This document shows, piece after piece, positions 17,633-26,900 of a DNA stretch of 64,000 nt. Made by a program: the position numbers and the translations under genes. Every line of letters starts with the position of its first letter. Within the stretch, counting starts at the first letter, position 1. Below the pieces are notes generated by a model that was given only the letters and a program-made list of their open reading frames with translations, had not been told where the DNA came from and searched no databases. The DNA is from Oscillatoriaceae cyanobacterium Prado104 (GTDB lineage Bacteria > Cyanobacteriota > Cyanobacteriia > Cyanobacteriales > Microcoleaceae), in the NCBI GenBank assembly GCA_025454405.1, contig JALOON010000011.1, forward strand, positions 62,001 to 126,000. The letters are read 5' to 3'.

Positions 17633-18010
17633 ATGAACAAGCCTTTCTTAACACAACTTCCCCTCACCTATGCAGATTCAATTAGTTTTGGGAACAGCGG
17701 CGCGCTGTTTTGGTTCAAAATTGTAAATCGCGAACATCAATTATTAATTTATTTAAAAAACATTATATTATTAAACTTTTCAAAAGACTCTGTGAAATCT
17801 GATGAATATTGGATAGATATTATTGAAATCACGCATGAATATCGAAAACTGACTCAACACGATCTGAGAAAATATTCCTTTTCATCTAAAAATGTTGACG
17901 ATGCAATTCCACTACATATCATCACTATTTATGGCAACACTATAGTTGAGATTATTTGTGAAGAAATTGAGATTGAAAAAGGAGATTGTGTCTCTAGCCG
18001 ATCGATATAA
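17633..18010 (+). CDS. Hypothetical protein, AT-rich
   Basis: A 125-residue ORF, noticeably more AT-rich than its neighbours and nearly free of GATCG words until its last codons. It is rich in Ile, Asn and Lys and reads as an alternating strand/helix protein (LFWFKIVNREHQLLIYLKN; IPLHIITIYGNTIVEIICEE). I recognise no family. Composition and position between the mtn genes suggest accessory DNA acquired by transfer. Confidence 0.45.
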   Translation: MNKPFLTQLPLTYADSISFGNSGALFWFKIVNREHQLLIYLKNIILLNFSKDSVKSDEYWIDIIEITHEYRKLTQHDLRKYSFSSKNVDDAIPLHIITIYGNTIVEIICEEIEIEKGDCVSSRSI

Positions 18011-18034
18011 GAAAATGAGAGAGCGACCAAAAGC

Positions 18035-18208
18035 ATGAGAGGGTTAGTGAAAATGACAATAGTTTACGGATTTTGTTGTCAGAACTTTAATAGTCCTGTA
18101 GAACTTCATGTCGCTCAAGCTATATCATCAGGAGAGCTGGTTTGGAGTACATTTTATAGTTGTTCTCAACTTCCTCACAATAACTTAAACTATCTCTTAA
18201 CTTTTTGA
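18035..18208 (+). CDS. Small hypothetical ORF (57 residues)
   Basis: ATG at 18035 (or 18053, MTIVYGFCCQNF) runs to TGA at 18206-18208 and overlaps the end of the opposing HTH gene by 19 bp. It begins 24 bp after the AT-rich hypothetical gene. Short and unrecognised; it could be noise or the partner of that gene. Confidence 0.25.
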   Translation: MRGLVKMTIVYGFCCQNFNSPVELHVAQAISSGELVWSTFYSCSQLPHNNLNYLLTF

Positions 18209-18723
18209 GCTTTAACTTCTAACTTCTTGCGCTTTCTTTCTACAAACTCAGCCAGAGATTTTTTCCTAACTTCCATCTCCTGAAAATCCACCACAAAACT
18301 TGCTGTTTTTAACTCAACGGCCAAAGCTTCCGTAATGTCGATAATTTCCCCCCAACTCGCACATTGATAATCTGAATCCTCGTATTCCTTAATTCTACTT
18401 TCTTCCAGCCCCAATCTCTCGGCAAGTTCTTTTTGAGTCACGTTTGCAGCAATTCGAGCTTTAATTAAGACTCTGGGAAATTCTAAAATAGAACCTGCTT
18501 CAATTTTAAGAGCAAAAGCGCGATCGCACTTCATCAATCTTTCATACTCAGCCATTTCAGCATTAAAAGCATCCAAGTGACTTTGAACCGATTCGCGCAT
18601 CGCCGCCCACCAAGGATCGTTTTGTTTTACCTCTTCATCTCTGGCGTCATATTGAGCTAGGGTGTATTCGCATCTTTTCGCTAACTCTTGAGTATACTCG
18701 TATTGTTTTTCATTTCTAATCAT
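18190..18723 (-). CDS. XRE-type helix-turn-helix protein, antitoxin-like
   Basis: From the ATG at 18723, which has a strong AAGGAGA ribosome-binding site, the protein has 177 residues. The N-terminal half is helical (YTQELAKRCEYTLAQYDARDEEV and a conserved PWW motif). An HTH domain follows (VTQKELAERLGLEESRIKEYE), then a basic C-terminal helix. The HTH resembles HigA-type antitoxins. The expected toxin gene is not visible on either side: the 285 bp upstream have no credible ORF. It is either an orphan antitoxin or a simple regulator. Confidence 0.7.
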   Translation of the reverse strand: MIRNEKQYEYTQELAKRCEYTLAQYDARDEEVKQNDPWWAAMRESVQSHLDAFNAEMAEYERLMKCDRAFALKIEAGSILEFPRVLIKARIAANVTQKELAERLGLEESRIKEYEDSDYQCASWGEIIDITEALAVELKTASFVVDFQEMEVRKKSLAEFVERKRKKLEVKAQKVKR

Positions 18724-19007
18724 GCCGATCTCCTTACTAAATCTATCGCAATAATTCCTTAACACAATTTTATTGTCAGTTTTTAATGACTGTCGATCTG
18801 CCCAGCATACCTGAATTTTGGGAAAAAACGATCGCTGTTTGTCATAATTAATAAGACGTAACTGGATCGCTCGGATCGAAGTTGCTACCGCGAATGATAC
18901 TGCGGGCAATGTTACCAGCGTAACAGGAAGTCACGGCGATCGACCCCACCAACACCAATACCCCAACTCTGGGTATCAATTTACTTAATGATGAGGATTT
19001 ACTAACG

Positions 19008-19637
19008 ATGAGTGATGATTTGAGAACGGATTTGATGGCAGCGGCCAAGCATTTTTACGATCGCGGTTGGATGGTGGGTACGGCGGGCAATCTTTCCGCC
19101 CGCTTGCCGGATGGAAGTTTTTGGATTACTGCTAGCGGCCGCCCGAAAGGACAGTTAACCACCTCTGATTTTATTAGAATGAATTTAGATGGCGAGATTG
19201 TCGATCGACCCCTTCCCGAAAGCCGCCCATCAGCAGAAACCAGCATTCATTTAGCCATTTACAATAGTTTTCCCGACGCTAAAGCCTGCTATCACGTTCA
19301 TTCGATCGAAGCAAATTTAGTCTCTCGCCTGAGTGCAACAGATGCCATCGCTTTACCCCCCATTGAAATGCTCAAAGGTTTGGGGGTGTGGGAGGAAAAC
19401 CCCCAAGTGGCAATGCCCCTTTTTCCAAATCATTTGGAAGTGCCTAAAATAGCCAAGGAAATTAGCGATGCGTTCGCTGTTGCGCCGCCCGCCGTGCCCG
19501 CGTTGCTAATTCGCGATCACGGCATCACCGTTTGGGCGCAATCGCCCGCCGCTGCTTACAATTATGTGGAGATTGTCGAGTACATTTTTCGCTATATGGT
19601 GGCAGCTTCTCAAGTCGGAGTCGGCGGCAGGCTGTGA
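19008..19637 (+). CDS. mtnB: Methylthioribulose-1-phosphate dehydratase MtnB
   Basis: A 209-residue class II aldolase-fold protein. It has the phosphate/substrate loop GTAGNLSARL and TASGRPKG, catalytic E77, and zinc ligands H96 and H98 (CYHVHSIEA) and H171 (RDHGITVW). The MLKGLGVWEENPQVAMPLFPN segment distinguishes MtnB from fuculose aldolases. It dehydrates methylthioribulose-1-phosphate in methionine salvage, upstream of the MtnX step. Length is typical. Confidence 0.88.
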   Translation: MSDDLRTDLMAAAKHFYDRGWMVGTAGNLSARLPDGSFWITASGRPKGQLTTSDFIRMNLDGEIVDRPLPESRPSAETSIHLAIYNSFPDAKACYHVHSIEANLVSRLSATDAIALPPIEMLKGLGVWEENPQVAMPLFPNHLEVPKIAKEISDAFAVAPPAVPALLIRDHGITVWAQSPAAAYNYVEIVEYIFRYMVAASQVGVGGRL

Positions 19638-19664
19638 TAATATATTGTCTCGCTCGATCTAATT

Positions 19665-19791
19665 ATCTAAGATTCTGTCCGGTCGATCGACCCGGTTTGT
19701 AGTGAGGACTTCAGTCCGCAAATTCCCAAAGTTCAAGCATTCACTACAAACTAATTTTATTGCGCTCGATCGACCGGACAACATCTAAGAT
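19665..19791. mobile_element. MITE with inverted termini, hairpin core and 9-bp target duplication
   Basis: TGTCCGGTCGATCGA (19676-19690) pairs perfectly with TCGATCGACCGGACA (19766-19780). Between them is a TTTGTAGTGAGGACTTCAGT...ACTACAAA core shared with at least six other sites here. ATCTAAGAT is repeated at 19665-19673 and 19783-19791, which looks like a target duplication. It sits in the promoter region of the patatin gene. No transposase is encoded. Confidence 0.75.
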
Positions 19792-19831
19792 ATTCAGCAG
19801 AGCAAATATCGATCGAAAAGGGGGAGTGATT

Positions 19832-20863
19832 GTGGTTAAATACACCCGAATTTTATCCATAGACGGAGGTGGCATTCGAGGGATTATTCCCGCACAAGTC
19901 GCAGTTAGCTTTGAGGAAAAACTGCAACAGAAAAGCGGCAATCCCGATGCCAGAATAGCCGACTATTTTGATTTAATCGCCGGCACGAGTGCCGGAGGAA
20001 TTCTAACTTGCATTTATTTGTATCCCGATGCTAAAAATCCTCACAGACCTCGGTGGACGGCACAAGATGCGCTGAATTTTACGATCGAAAGCGGCCGCGA
20101 TGTTTTTCAAACTTCTTTTTGGCAAACGCTAAAATCTCTAGACGGTTTGGTAGATGAAAAATATGCCAGCGATGCTTTAGAAAAATATTTCTGGAAAAAT
20201 TTCGGCGATCGCAAACTCAGCGAACTGCTGAAACCTTGTTTGATTACAAGCTACGATGTCGAACGGAGAAGAGCAACATTTTTCAATCAAATGGACGGTC
20301 GAGAAAGTCCCGAACTAGACTTTTTAGTCAGAGATGTAGCCCGAGCCACATCAGCCGCTCCCAGCTACTTTCAAATCCCCAAAATCCGCTCCCTAACAAA
20401 CGAATCCTATGCTTTAGTAGACGGCGGAGTATTTGCTAACAATCCCACCCTTTGCGCCTATGCAGAAGTGAGGCATAAATTCCGAATTCCGGACGATCGA
20501 CCCGATAAAGGTCCGACAGCAAAAGAAATGGTAATTTTATCCTTGGGAACGGGAGAAGCCGAGAAAAAATATCCCTACGAAGAAGTGAAAGATTGGGGTC
20601 AAGTCGAGTGGATCGAACCGTTAATTGATATGCTGATGTCGGGAATTTCCGAGACTGTAAACTATCAATTGATGCAAATTTTTGATGCGATCGACAGACC
20701 CAATCAATATTTGAGAATCAATCCCAATTTGATTGATGAAAAACCGCTCCCGATCGACGATGCTTCCGAAGGAAATATATCAGCATTGCTGAGAATTGGC
20801 AAGGAACAAGGAGCAAAATACGATGCAGAATTGGACAAGTTTATCGAGTTGCTGCTAGCATAG
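19832..20863 (+). CDS. Patatin-like phospholipase
   Basis: From the GTG at 19832 the protein has 344 residues and carries a GGGGGAG sequence 5 bp or so upstream of its start. It has a complete patatin active site: the oxyanion hole GGGIRG (residues 12-17), nucleophile S53 in GTSAG, and D197 in the DGG motif (LVDGGVFANNP). It should hydrolyse acyl esters of lipids. The frame is open further upstream to an ATG at 19760, but that lies inside the MITE. CBASS effectors are also patatins, but no nucleotide cyclase, HORMA or E1/E2 gene is next to it, so defence is not supported. The 36-bp 3' end is duplicated downstream. Confidence 0.85.
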   Translation: MVKYTRILSIDGGGIRGIIPAQVAVSFEEKLQQKSGNPDARIADYFDLIAGTSAGGILTCIYLYPDAKNPHRPRWTAQDALNFTIESGRDVFQTSFWQTLKSLDGLVDEKYASDALEKYFWKNFGDRKLSELLKPCLITSYDVERRRATFFNQMDGRESPELDFLVRDVARATSAAPSYFQIPKIRSLTNESYALVDGGVFANNPTLCAYAEVRHKFRIPDDRPDKGPTAKEMVILSLGTGEAEKKYPYEEVKDWGQVEWIEPLIDMLMSGISETVNYQLMQIFDAIDRPNQYLRINPNLIDEKPLPIDDASEGNISALLRIGKEQGAKYDAELDKFIELLLA

Positions 20864-21031
20864 CTAACGAGCGTGTTGAGTTCCCGCAGATAGCTCTTAT
20901 AAAGTCCAAAAGATAACCTTTCAGCGATCGATTGCAGCGATTTTTGATGTCGCCGCGATCGCGCATTAGTTTTTTCAAACAAAATTAGCTCGGCGATCGA
21001 ATTGCTGCTAGCATAGCTAACGATCGTGTTG
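20843..21031. repeat. 36-bp direct repeat duplicating the patatin gene 3' end
   Basis: 20843-20878, which includes the last codons and stop of the patatin gene, is repeated at 20996-21031 with two mismatches (core GCTGCTAGCATAGCTAACGA). The 117 bp between them have no gene. This may mark a tandem duplication with decay, or an insertion that copied its flank. Confidence 0.8.
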
Positions 21032-21053
21032 GCAATTGCAGGACTAAAAATCA

Positions 21054-21617
21054 ATGAAACGAGCTTTGTTGATTATTGACGTGCAAAATGAATATTTCTT
21101 TGGGGGGCTGCCTGTCACGTATCCGCAAGGACATTTGACCAATATCCTGCGAGTAATGGATGCTGCTACAGCACAAAACATTCCTGTCGTCGTGGTGAAG
21201 CACACTTTTCCGCAGCCTGACAGACAACTTTTCCAACCCGGCACGCCCGAGTGGGAATTGCACCCCGAAGTAAAGGCACGCCCGCACAGTTTTTCGATCG
21301 AGAAAAATTTGATTGGAAGTTTTACCGGAACGCCTTTAGAATCGTGGTTGCGCCAGGAGAATATCGATACGGTAGCAATTGCCGGCTACATGACGCATAT
21401 GTGCTGCGATACTACAGCGCGGCAGGCGTTTCATCGAGGCTTCACGGTGGAATTTGTGGGCGACGCAACCGGCACATTACCTATCAACAATTCGGCGGGG
21501 GAAGTGACAGCAGAAGAATTGCATCGAGCCATTTTATGCGCCCAACAGATGTTTATGAGCGAGGTTATTAGCACTGATGATTGGTGCCAGCGAATAGAGT
21601 TGACAGTTGACAGTTGA
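21054..21617 (+). CDS. Isochorismatase-family cysteine hydrolase
   Basis: A 187-residue protein with the family triad D9 (IIDVQNEYF), K49 (VVVKHTF) and C117 (GYMTHMCCDTTAR), plus the cis-peptide-like TTA motif. Such enzymes hydrolyse isochorismate, nicotinamide, N-carbamoylsarcosine or other small amides; the substrate is not clear here. The C-terminal codons LTVDS and the stop lie within the (GTTGACA)n repeat tract, so the last residues are repeat-derived. Confidence 0.85.
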   Translation: MKRALLIIDVQNEYFFGGLPVTYPQGHLTNILRVMDAATAQNIPVVVVKHTFPQPDRQLFQPGTPEWELHPEVKARPHSFSIEKNLIGSFTGTPLESWLRQENIDTVAIAGYMTHMCCDTTARQAFHRGFTVEFVGDATGTLPINNSAGEVTAEELHRAILCAQQMFMSEVISTDDWCQRIELTVDS

Positions 21618-22040
21618 CAGTTGAGAGTTGACAGTTGTTATGAATAAAAAAGGAAAAATTGAGCCAACTGTAGGGGTGAAGCATTTGGGCGACAATTCCT
21701 GTTTCCCCGTTTCGATCTCGTATCCAAATGCTTCACCCAGCCCTCGCGACAGTTTCCGATCGCACTCGGAAGATAGAAGAGTTGACAATTTACAATTGAC
21801 AGTGGGAAGTTGACAGTTGAATTACAACTCAAAACAACAATCGCCAATCCAAAATCGCCAATCGCAAATCGTTTGATAGATGTAGTAAGCTGTTTCGCAT
21901 TTAAATTGTGAGTCTTTTGTTCCCTGTTCCCTGTTCCCTGTTCCCTTTCGGAGATTTTGGTGTCTTAATCTGAATGTAAAACAGTTTATGGTATTTTGTA
22001 GGAACAATCTTCCTCGATCGCCCAATTAGTCGCGAGTCCT
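21600..22040. repeat. Repeat-rich gap: heptamer tract, 15-bp-arm hairpin, TGTTCCC tract
   Basis: Three structures fill the 430 bp before the MlaE gene. (GTTGACA)n runs at about 21600-21640. An inverted repeat pairs GGGTGAAGCATTTGG (about 21674-21688) with CCAAATGCTTCACCC (about 21724-21738). A (TGTTCCC)n tract lies at about 21920-21950. No gene is visible. Confidence 0.65.
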
Positions 22041-22047
22041 CATTGCG

Positions 22048-22860
22048 TTGGTTAAAAAATACCAAGACAAGTTCGATCGACCGACCGATGAAACCTTCGA
22101 CAGTAGGTGGTTTCAGAGATTTTCAGTCACCCTATTTTTGGGCGGGCAAGTTTTGTGGCGCATCATCCAAGGCAAAGTCGATCGCCGCCACATTATGGAA
22201 CATTTAGTTACAGTGGGCTTAGATTCTTTGCGCGCCGTACTGTTAATTGCTTTCTTTGCCGGGATGATTTTCACCGTTCAAACAGCCCGAGAATTAATTA
22301 GATTTGGGGCGATGGGTGCGTTGGGAGGTGCTTTTGCTTTGGCGTTTTGTCGCGAATTAGCACCTGTTTTAACTGCTGGTGTAGTGGCGGGGCAAGTAGG
22401 TTCGGCTTTTGCTGCGGAAATAGGTGAAATGCAGGTAACGGAACAAATAGACGCACTGTATATGTTGAGAACAAATCCCGTGGATTATTTAGTAGTACCG
22501 CGAGTGATAGCTTGCTGCGTCATGCTGCCAATTTTAACAATTTTTGCAGTGTCGATCGGGATGTTTGGCGGGCTGTTTATTGCGGTTAATTTTTACGATT
22601 TGGAACCGTCCATGTTTTTAGAATCGGTGCGAAATTTTTTAGGACCTTGGGATGTAATAACTATAGCGATTAAAAGCTGTATTTTTGGGTTGATAATTGC
22701 GATCGTTGGTTGCGGTTGGGGGCTGACAACGACAGGGGGAGGAAAAGGAGTCGGACAAGCTGCAACGGCGGCTGTGGTAACTTCTTGGGTGTTGATTTTT
22801 ATGGCTGATTTCTTTTTATCGCTGTTAATGTTTCATGAATTGGCAATTACCAGAAACTGA
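22048..22860 (+). CDS. mlaE: MlaE-family ABC transporter permease
   Basis: A 270-residue permease of the MlaE/YrbE family. It has about five transmembrane helices and the signature GAMGALGGAFALAFCRELAP, followed by EIGEMQVTEQIDAL and YLVVPRVIACC. It forms the membrane part of an MCE-type lipid transporter, moving lipids between the inner and outer envelope. The only start in reach is TTG at 22048, since an in-frame stop lies at 22027. The ATPase and MCE subunits are not adjacent, which is usual in cyanobacteria. Confidence 0.85.
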   Translation: MVKKYQDKFDRPTDETFDSRWFQRFSVTLFLGGQVLWRIIQGKVDRRHIMEHLVTVGLDSLRAVLLIAFFAGMIFTVQTARELIRFGAMGALGGAFALAFCRELAPVLTAGVVAGQVGSAFAAEIGEMQVTEQIDALYMLRTNPVDYLVVPRVIACCVMLPILTIFAVSIGMFGGLFIAVNFYDLEPSMFLESVRNFLGPWDVITIAIKSCIFGLIIAIVGCGWGLTTTGGGKGVGQAATAAVVTSWVLIFMADFFLSLLMFHELAITRN

Positions 22861-23118
22861 GGTAATTTTAGGTATTAAGTTCGTAGTAAGGAATTCAGTC
22901 CTTATTTAACTTTTTTCAGAGGTCGATCGCCCTTGCTTCCTTGAGAAATGGTAATTAGTTAAGCAATAATGGCAAGGTGCGATCGACCTGCCCCGACACC
23001 ATTTTTTTATGCAGCACGATCCCGTGTTACACTCAAGATATATTTCCCAAAGCTTTTGTGAATAAAGCATTTTACCTGCGGCCTGCACCAACTTAACAAC
23101 TCGCTGTTAATTTAGCTT

Positions 23119-23769
23119 ATGAACGTTACCACTACCGTCCTCAAACCTGTCAGTCAAATAACCCTTGCTCCCGGCAGTGTCGTAACTATTCCTCATATCA
23201 GTTGGCTGGAATTCGAGTCGATTTTAGAGGAATTGGGAGAAAAGCGATCGGCACGAATTGCTTACAGCAATGAAACTTTAGAAATTATGGTTCCCTTACC
23301 CGAACACGAAAGACCGAAAGATTTAATTTCCGATATTGTCAAAATTTTACTAAAGTCAGCCGGGAGAAGATACGAACCTTTTGGTTCGACTACTTTCAAG
23401 CGAGAAGGTACAGCAGGAATTGAACCTGATGCTTGCTTTTATATCCTAAATTACCAGCGGATGATTAACCGCCGCCGCCTGCAACCCGACGATCCGCCGC
23501 CGGATTTGGCGATTGAGACGGATGTTACTTCTAAAACTACGATCGATGCCTATCTTGCTATTGAAGTTCCCGAAGTTTGGGTTTACGACAGCGGTAGATT
23601 TCGCATCTATTTATTGCAAGATGGCGAGTATGTAGAATCCGATATCAGTCCAAATTTTCCGGGAATTGCGATCGCCCGACTAATCCCTGCTACAGTAGAA
23701 CGTGCTTTGCAGGTGGGAAGCTGTCAGGCATTAGAAGAATTTGAAAGTGCGATCGGCCGATCTTCCTAA
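23119..23769 (+). CDS. Uma2-family (DUF820) putative endonuclease
   Basis: A 216-residue protein with a PD-(D/E)XK-type fold of the Uma2 family. It has the WLEFESILEELGE start, the MVPLPEHE segment, the acidic core GIEPDACFYI and the DLAIETDVTSKTTID strand, ending EVWVYDSGRFRIYLL. The family is greatly expanded in cyanobacteria and its role is unsettled; nuclease activity is predicted from the fold. It stands alone here. Confidence 0.85.
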   Translation: MNVTTTVLKPVSQITLAPGSVVTIPHISWLEFESILEELGEKRSARIAYSNETLEIMVPLPEHERPKDLISDIVKILLKSAGRRYEPFGSTTFKREGTAGIEPDACFYILNYQRMINRRRLQPDDPPPDLAIETDVTSKTTIDAYLAIEVPEVWVYDSGRFRIYLLQDGEYVESDISPNFPGIAIARLIPATVERALQVGSCQALEEFESAIGRSS

Positions 23770-23778
23770 ACTTGTTTC

Positions 23779-23898
23779 ATACCAAATCCGGGTATTATAT
23801 CCCCTTTATTTCTGAAACCCGCGCAGGCGGGTTTTGTATGTATAGAAGCGATTTCAATCGCCGAGCCTTATCGGGGGTCACAAATCCGGATTTGGTAT
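23779..23898. repeat. Inverted-repeat element (ATACCAAATCCGG termini) with terminator-like hairpin
   Basis: ATACCAAATCCGG at 23779-23791 pairs with CCGGATTTGGTAT at 23886-23898. Inside, AAACCCGC-GCA-GGCGGGTTTT (23815-23835) is a GC stem followed by T residues on both strands, like an intrinsic terminator. It separates the convergent Uma2 and giant-protein genes, so it may have been co-opted as a bidirectional terminator. Confidence 0.6.
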
Positions 23899-23959
23899 CA
23901 GAGGGCGATCGACCTTTGATTCTCTGTCGGACTGTTGGATTCACCAACAATATCGATTC

Positions 23960-26900
23960 TCACAAAAATGAACTACTATTAAGAGCTGTTGGATTCACAT
24001 TATAAACCACTCCCAAGTAGTTATTTCCCGATTTAATCGCCGTTGATGCTACAGCAGTTGCACCATCTAAAACTACACTAACTGATTCAAAAGTTAGTTG
24101 ACTGAAAGTGACATCAATTAACTGGATTCGATCGCCCGCAGTAAAATCAGCAATCAGATCGGCTTGAGATAGTTCAGTCGCCGTATCTTGCAACACGAAT
24201 GTATCGTTTCCGGCATCGCCTGTGAGGAGATCGAAACCGAAATCGCCATTCAGGAGATCGTTACCCGCACCACCTGATAGGATATCATCTTGCTGGCCTC
24301 CGCGCAGGGTATCGTTGCCATCACCACCTAGCAGGATATCGTTATCATTATTCCCGGTAAGAAAATCGTTGCCAATACCGCCCGCGAGCGAGTCTGAACC
24401 TTTACCGCCAATTAGTTCGTCGTTACCTCCTTCACCTACTAAAGTATCTTCTCCTTGATTCCCAAAATAGGTGTTTGGGAAATCTAATCCCCTCAAGGAA
24501 TCGTTGCCGGAAAGGGCAAATACGCTTAAGCCTAATGCTGCTGCTGGGAAGCTGGTATCGTTGCTATCTGTTAGCAGGTAAACATCTCCTAATCGGGTGT
24601 TTTCTGGTAAGCCCGACGATCGCGCGTTACTTGATACCGATGGTTGTGGCGTTGCAATTGTTATGGAAGTTGGAGTTAGAGGGGTTTTAGCAGTCAAAAT
24701 TTGTTCATCTAACGCTGTACCCGTGTTTTCTGCAACTAGAGAATCGAGGTTTTTTTGACCGGCACCAAATGCTTTAAAGTCTTCAGTTGTTGCACCTAAA
24801 GCAACTTTTTGGACTACTGCTACTTGTTTTTGCAGTTGTGTAAGATCGGTATTAGTTGCGATCGCCCCTACAATCCGTTGATTGGATGCTGCGATTACTT
24901 GCGCTAGTGCTGGTGCCGCCACTGATATCTCTTGGGCGTTAAAATTAGGATCGATCGCCTTTACTCGATCGCCCACTTTTCGGATTAAATCCGCCACTTG
25001 TTCGGGTTTGGTGAAATCTAAGGTTCCTGTTTGGATACTATCGGCGATCGTACTAATTATTTGCTTGACAGCATCACCCATACTCAGATTGCTGGCACCT
25101 TCAATTAATCCCGCTGTTTGAGTGATCGAGTTTTGGGCTACCAGCATCGCCGTTAATACCGCTTTACCACCCGGTTGTTGCCCTAGGGTGGCGGCGATCG
25201 GATCGACATAATTAATCGGTATATCGCTGGGAATACCGAAAGCATTGGTGACTTTGGCATTAGCTTCATTCACGCTTAAACCGCGATCGGCTAATTCAGC
25301 TACCATGCTAGTCAGTAAAGTAATTACTTCGGCATCGGGTGTCGCTTTGAGCGGAGTTTCTAGGGGTAGACCTGTACCGATATCAGTGCCGCCAAAAGCC
25401 GCTAAATTACCTTCACTGGGATCGAGTTTGCCGTTATTATTCGTGTCAAAAGTGCTGGAAGGAATATCAAAATCAAATGCGCCTTTACCGTCAGTTGTGC
25501 CTTTGGGTTCGTTCGGATCGGCGATGCCATTTTTGTTGGCATCAAAGAAGACATTCGCACCGGCAATATAGTCGTCAATTACAAAACCGCCAAAAGAGTA
25601 ACTTTTGAACCGGATTATTTCGCTAACATTGGCACCAGACGAATCCGTTCCTGTGATCTTCATCCAGTAGTCAAATTTCTGCGGGCGAGTCGCGCCGATC
25701 TCAATTTTGCGAGTTGCAGGATTGAAAGTTAACCATGAAGGGAGAGGAATCTCAGGAAAACTTGACCCATTTACAGGCTGACGATAGGAACCGCGATTTA
25801 GATCGGTTTTCCATGTAAATGCCGACCCATTCAACGCATTGACATCTGCCAGGGCGATCGAATACTTAATGCTGTCGCCCTGATCGGGGTCAGTATAGGT
25901 GTTTGCAGCCAAGGTAAACACATTGCCAGTTTGAGAAAAACCTAGTGCTCCACTTTGCGAAAAGGCAGAAAGATTTACAACTGGGGGGTTGTTCTTATTC
26001 GTTGGCGTCGGTGTTGGCGTGGGAGTTACTGGCGTTGGTGTTGGCGTTACTGGCGTTGGCGTGGGAGTTACTGGCGTTGGTGTTGGCGTTACTGGCGTTG
26101 GTGTTGGCGTTACTGGCGTTGTCGTGTTGAGCAGGATGGAGGCGGTGCTGCTGTTCCCGTTCGCCACAGCTAAGTCAGGTTTCCCGTCGCCGTTGATGTC
26201 GCCGATGGTGACAGACCAGGGGTCAAGGCCAGTAGGGAAGTCAACTTTGGTGGCAAAAGTGGGGGTGGTGGCGTTGGTGGCGGTAGTATTGAGCAGGAGC
26301 GAAACGGTCTCGCTGTCTAAGTTCCCCACAGAGCTGTCTAAGTTCGCCACAGCTAAGTCTGGTTTCCCGTCGCCGTTGATGTCGCCGATGCTGACGGAGG
26401 TGGGGCCATTGCCCGTAGCGAAGTCAACTTTGGGGGAGAAGGTGGGGGTAGCGGCTCCGGTGGCGGTGGTATTGAGCAGGATGGAGGCGGTGTTGCTGTT
26501 CCTGTTCGCCACAGCTAAGTCAGGTTTCCCGTCGCCGTTGATGTCGCCGATGCTGGTGGATCTGGGGCTACTGCCAGTAGCGAAGGTAACTTGGGGGGCG
26601 AAAGTGGGGCTGGTGGCTCCGGTGGCAGTGGTATTGAGCAGGATCGAGGCAGTGTTGTTGTCGGCGTTTCCCACAGCTAAGTCAGGTTTCCCGTCGCCGT
26701 TGATGTCGCCGATGCTGGTGGAAGCGGGACGATCGCCAGTAGCGAAGGTGACTTGGGTGGCGAAAGTGGGGCTGGTGGCTCCGGTGGCAGTGGTATTGAG
26801 CAGGATCGAGGCGGTTTTGCTGTTCCAGTTCGCCACAGCTAAGTCTGGTTTCCCGTCGCCGTTGAAGTCGCCGATGCTGATGGATTCGGGGTTAGTGCCA

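Noticed and set aside
18190-18723. HTH protein as part of a toxin-antitoxin pair
   Set aside because: No toxin-like ORF precedes or follows it. Only a poor 57-residue ORF overlaps its end.
19832-20863. Patatin as a CBASS effector
   Set aside because: No cyclic-nucleotide synthase, HORMA, TRIP13 or ubiquitin-like gene lies on either side. Neighbours are metabolic genes.
23119-23769. Uma2 protein and giant gene as a single defence locus
   Set aside because: They are convergent and separated by a terminator-like element. Uma2 genes are scattered widely in cyanobacteria.
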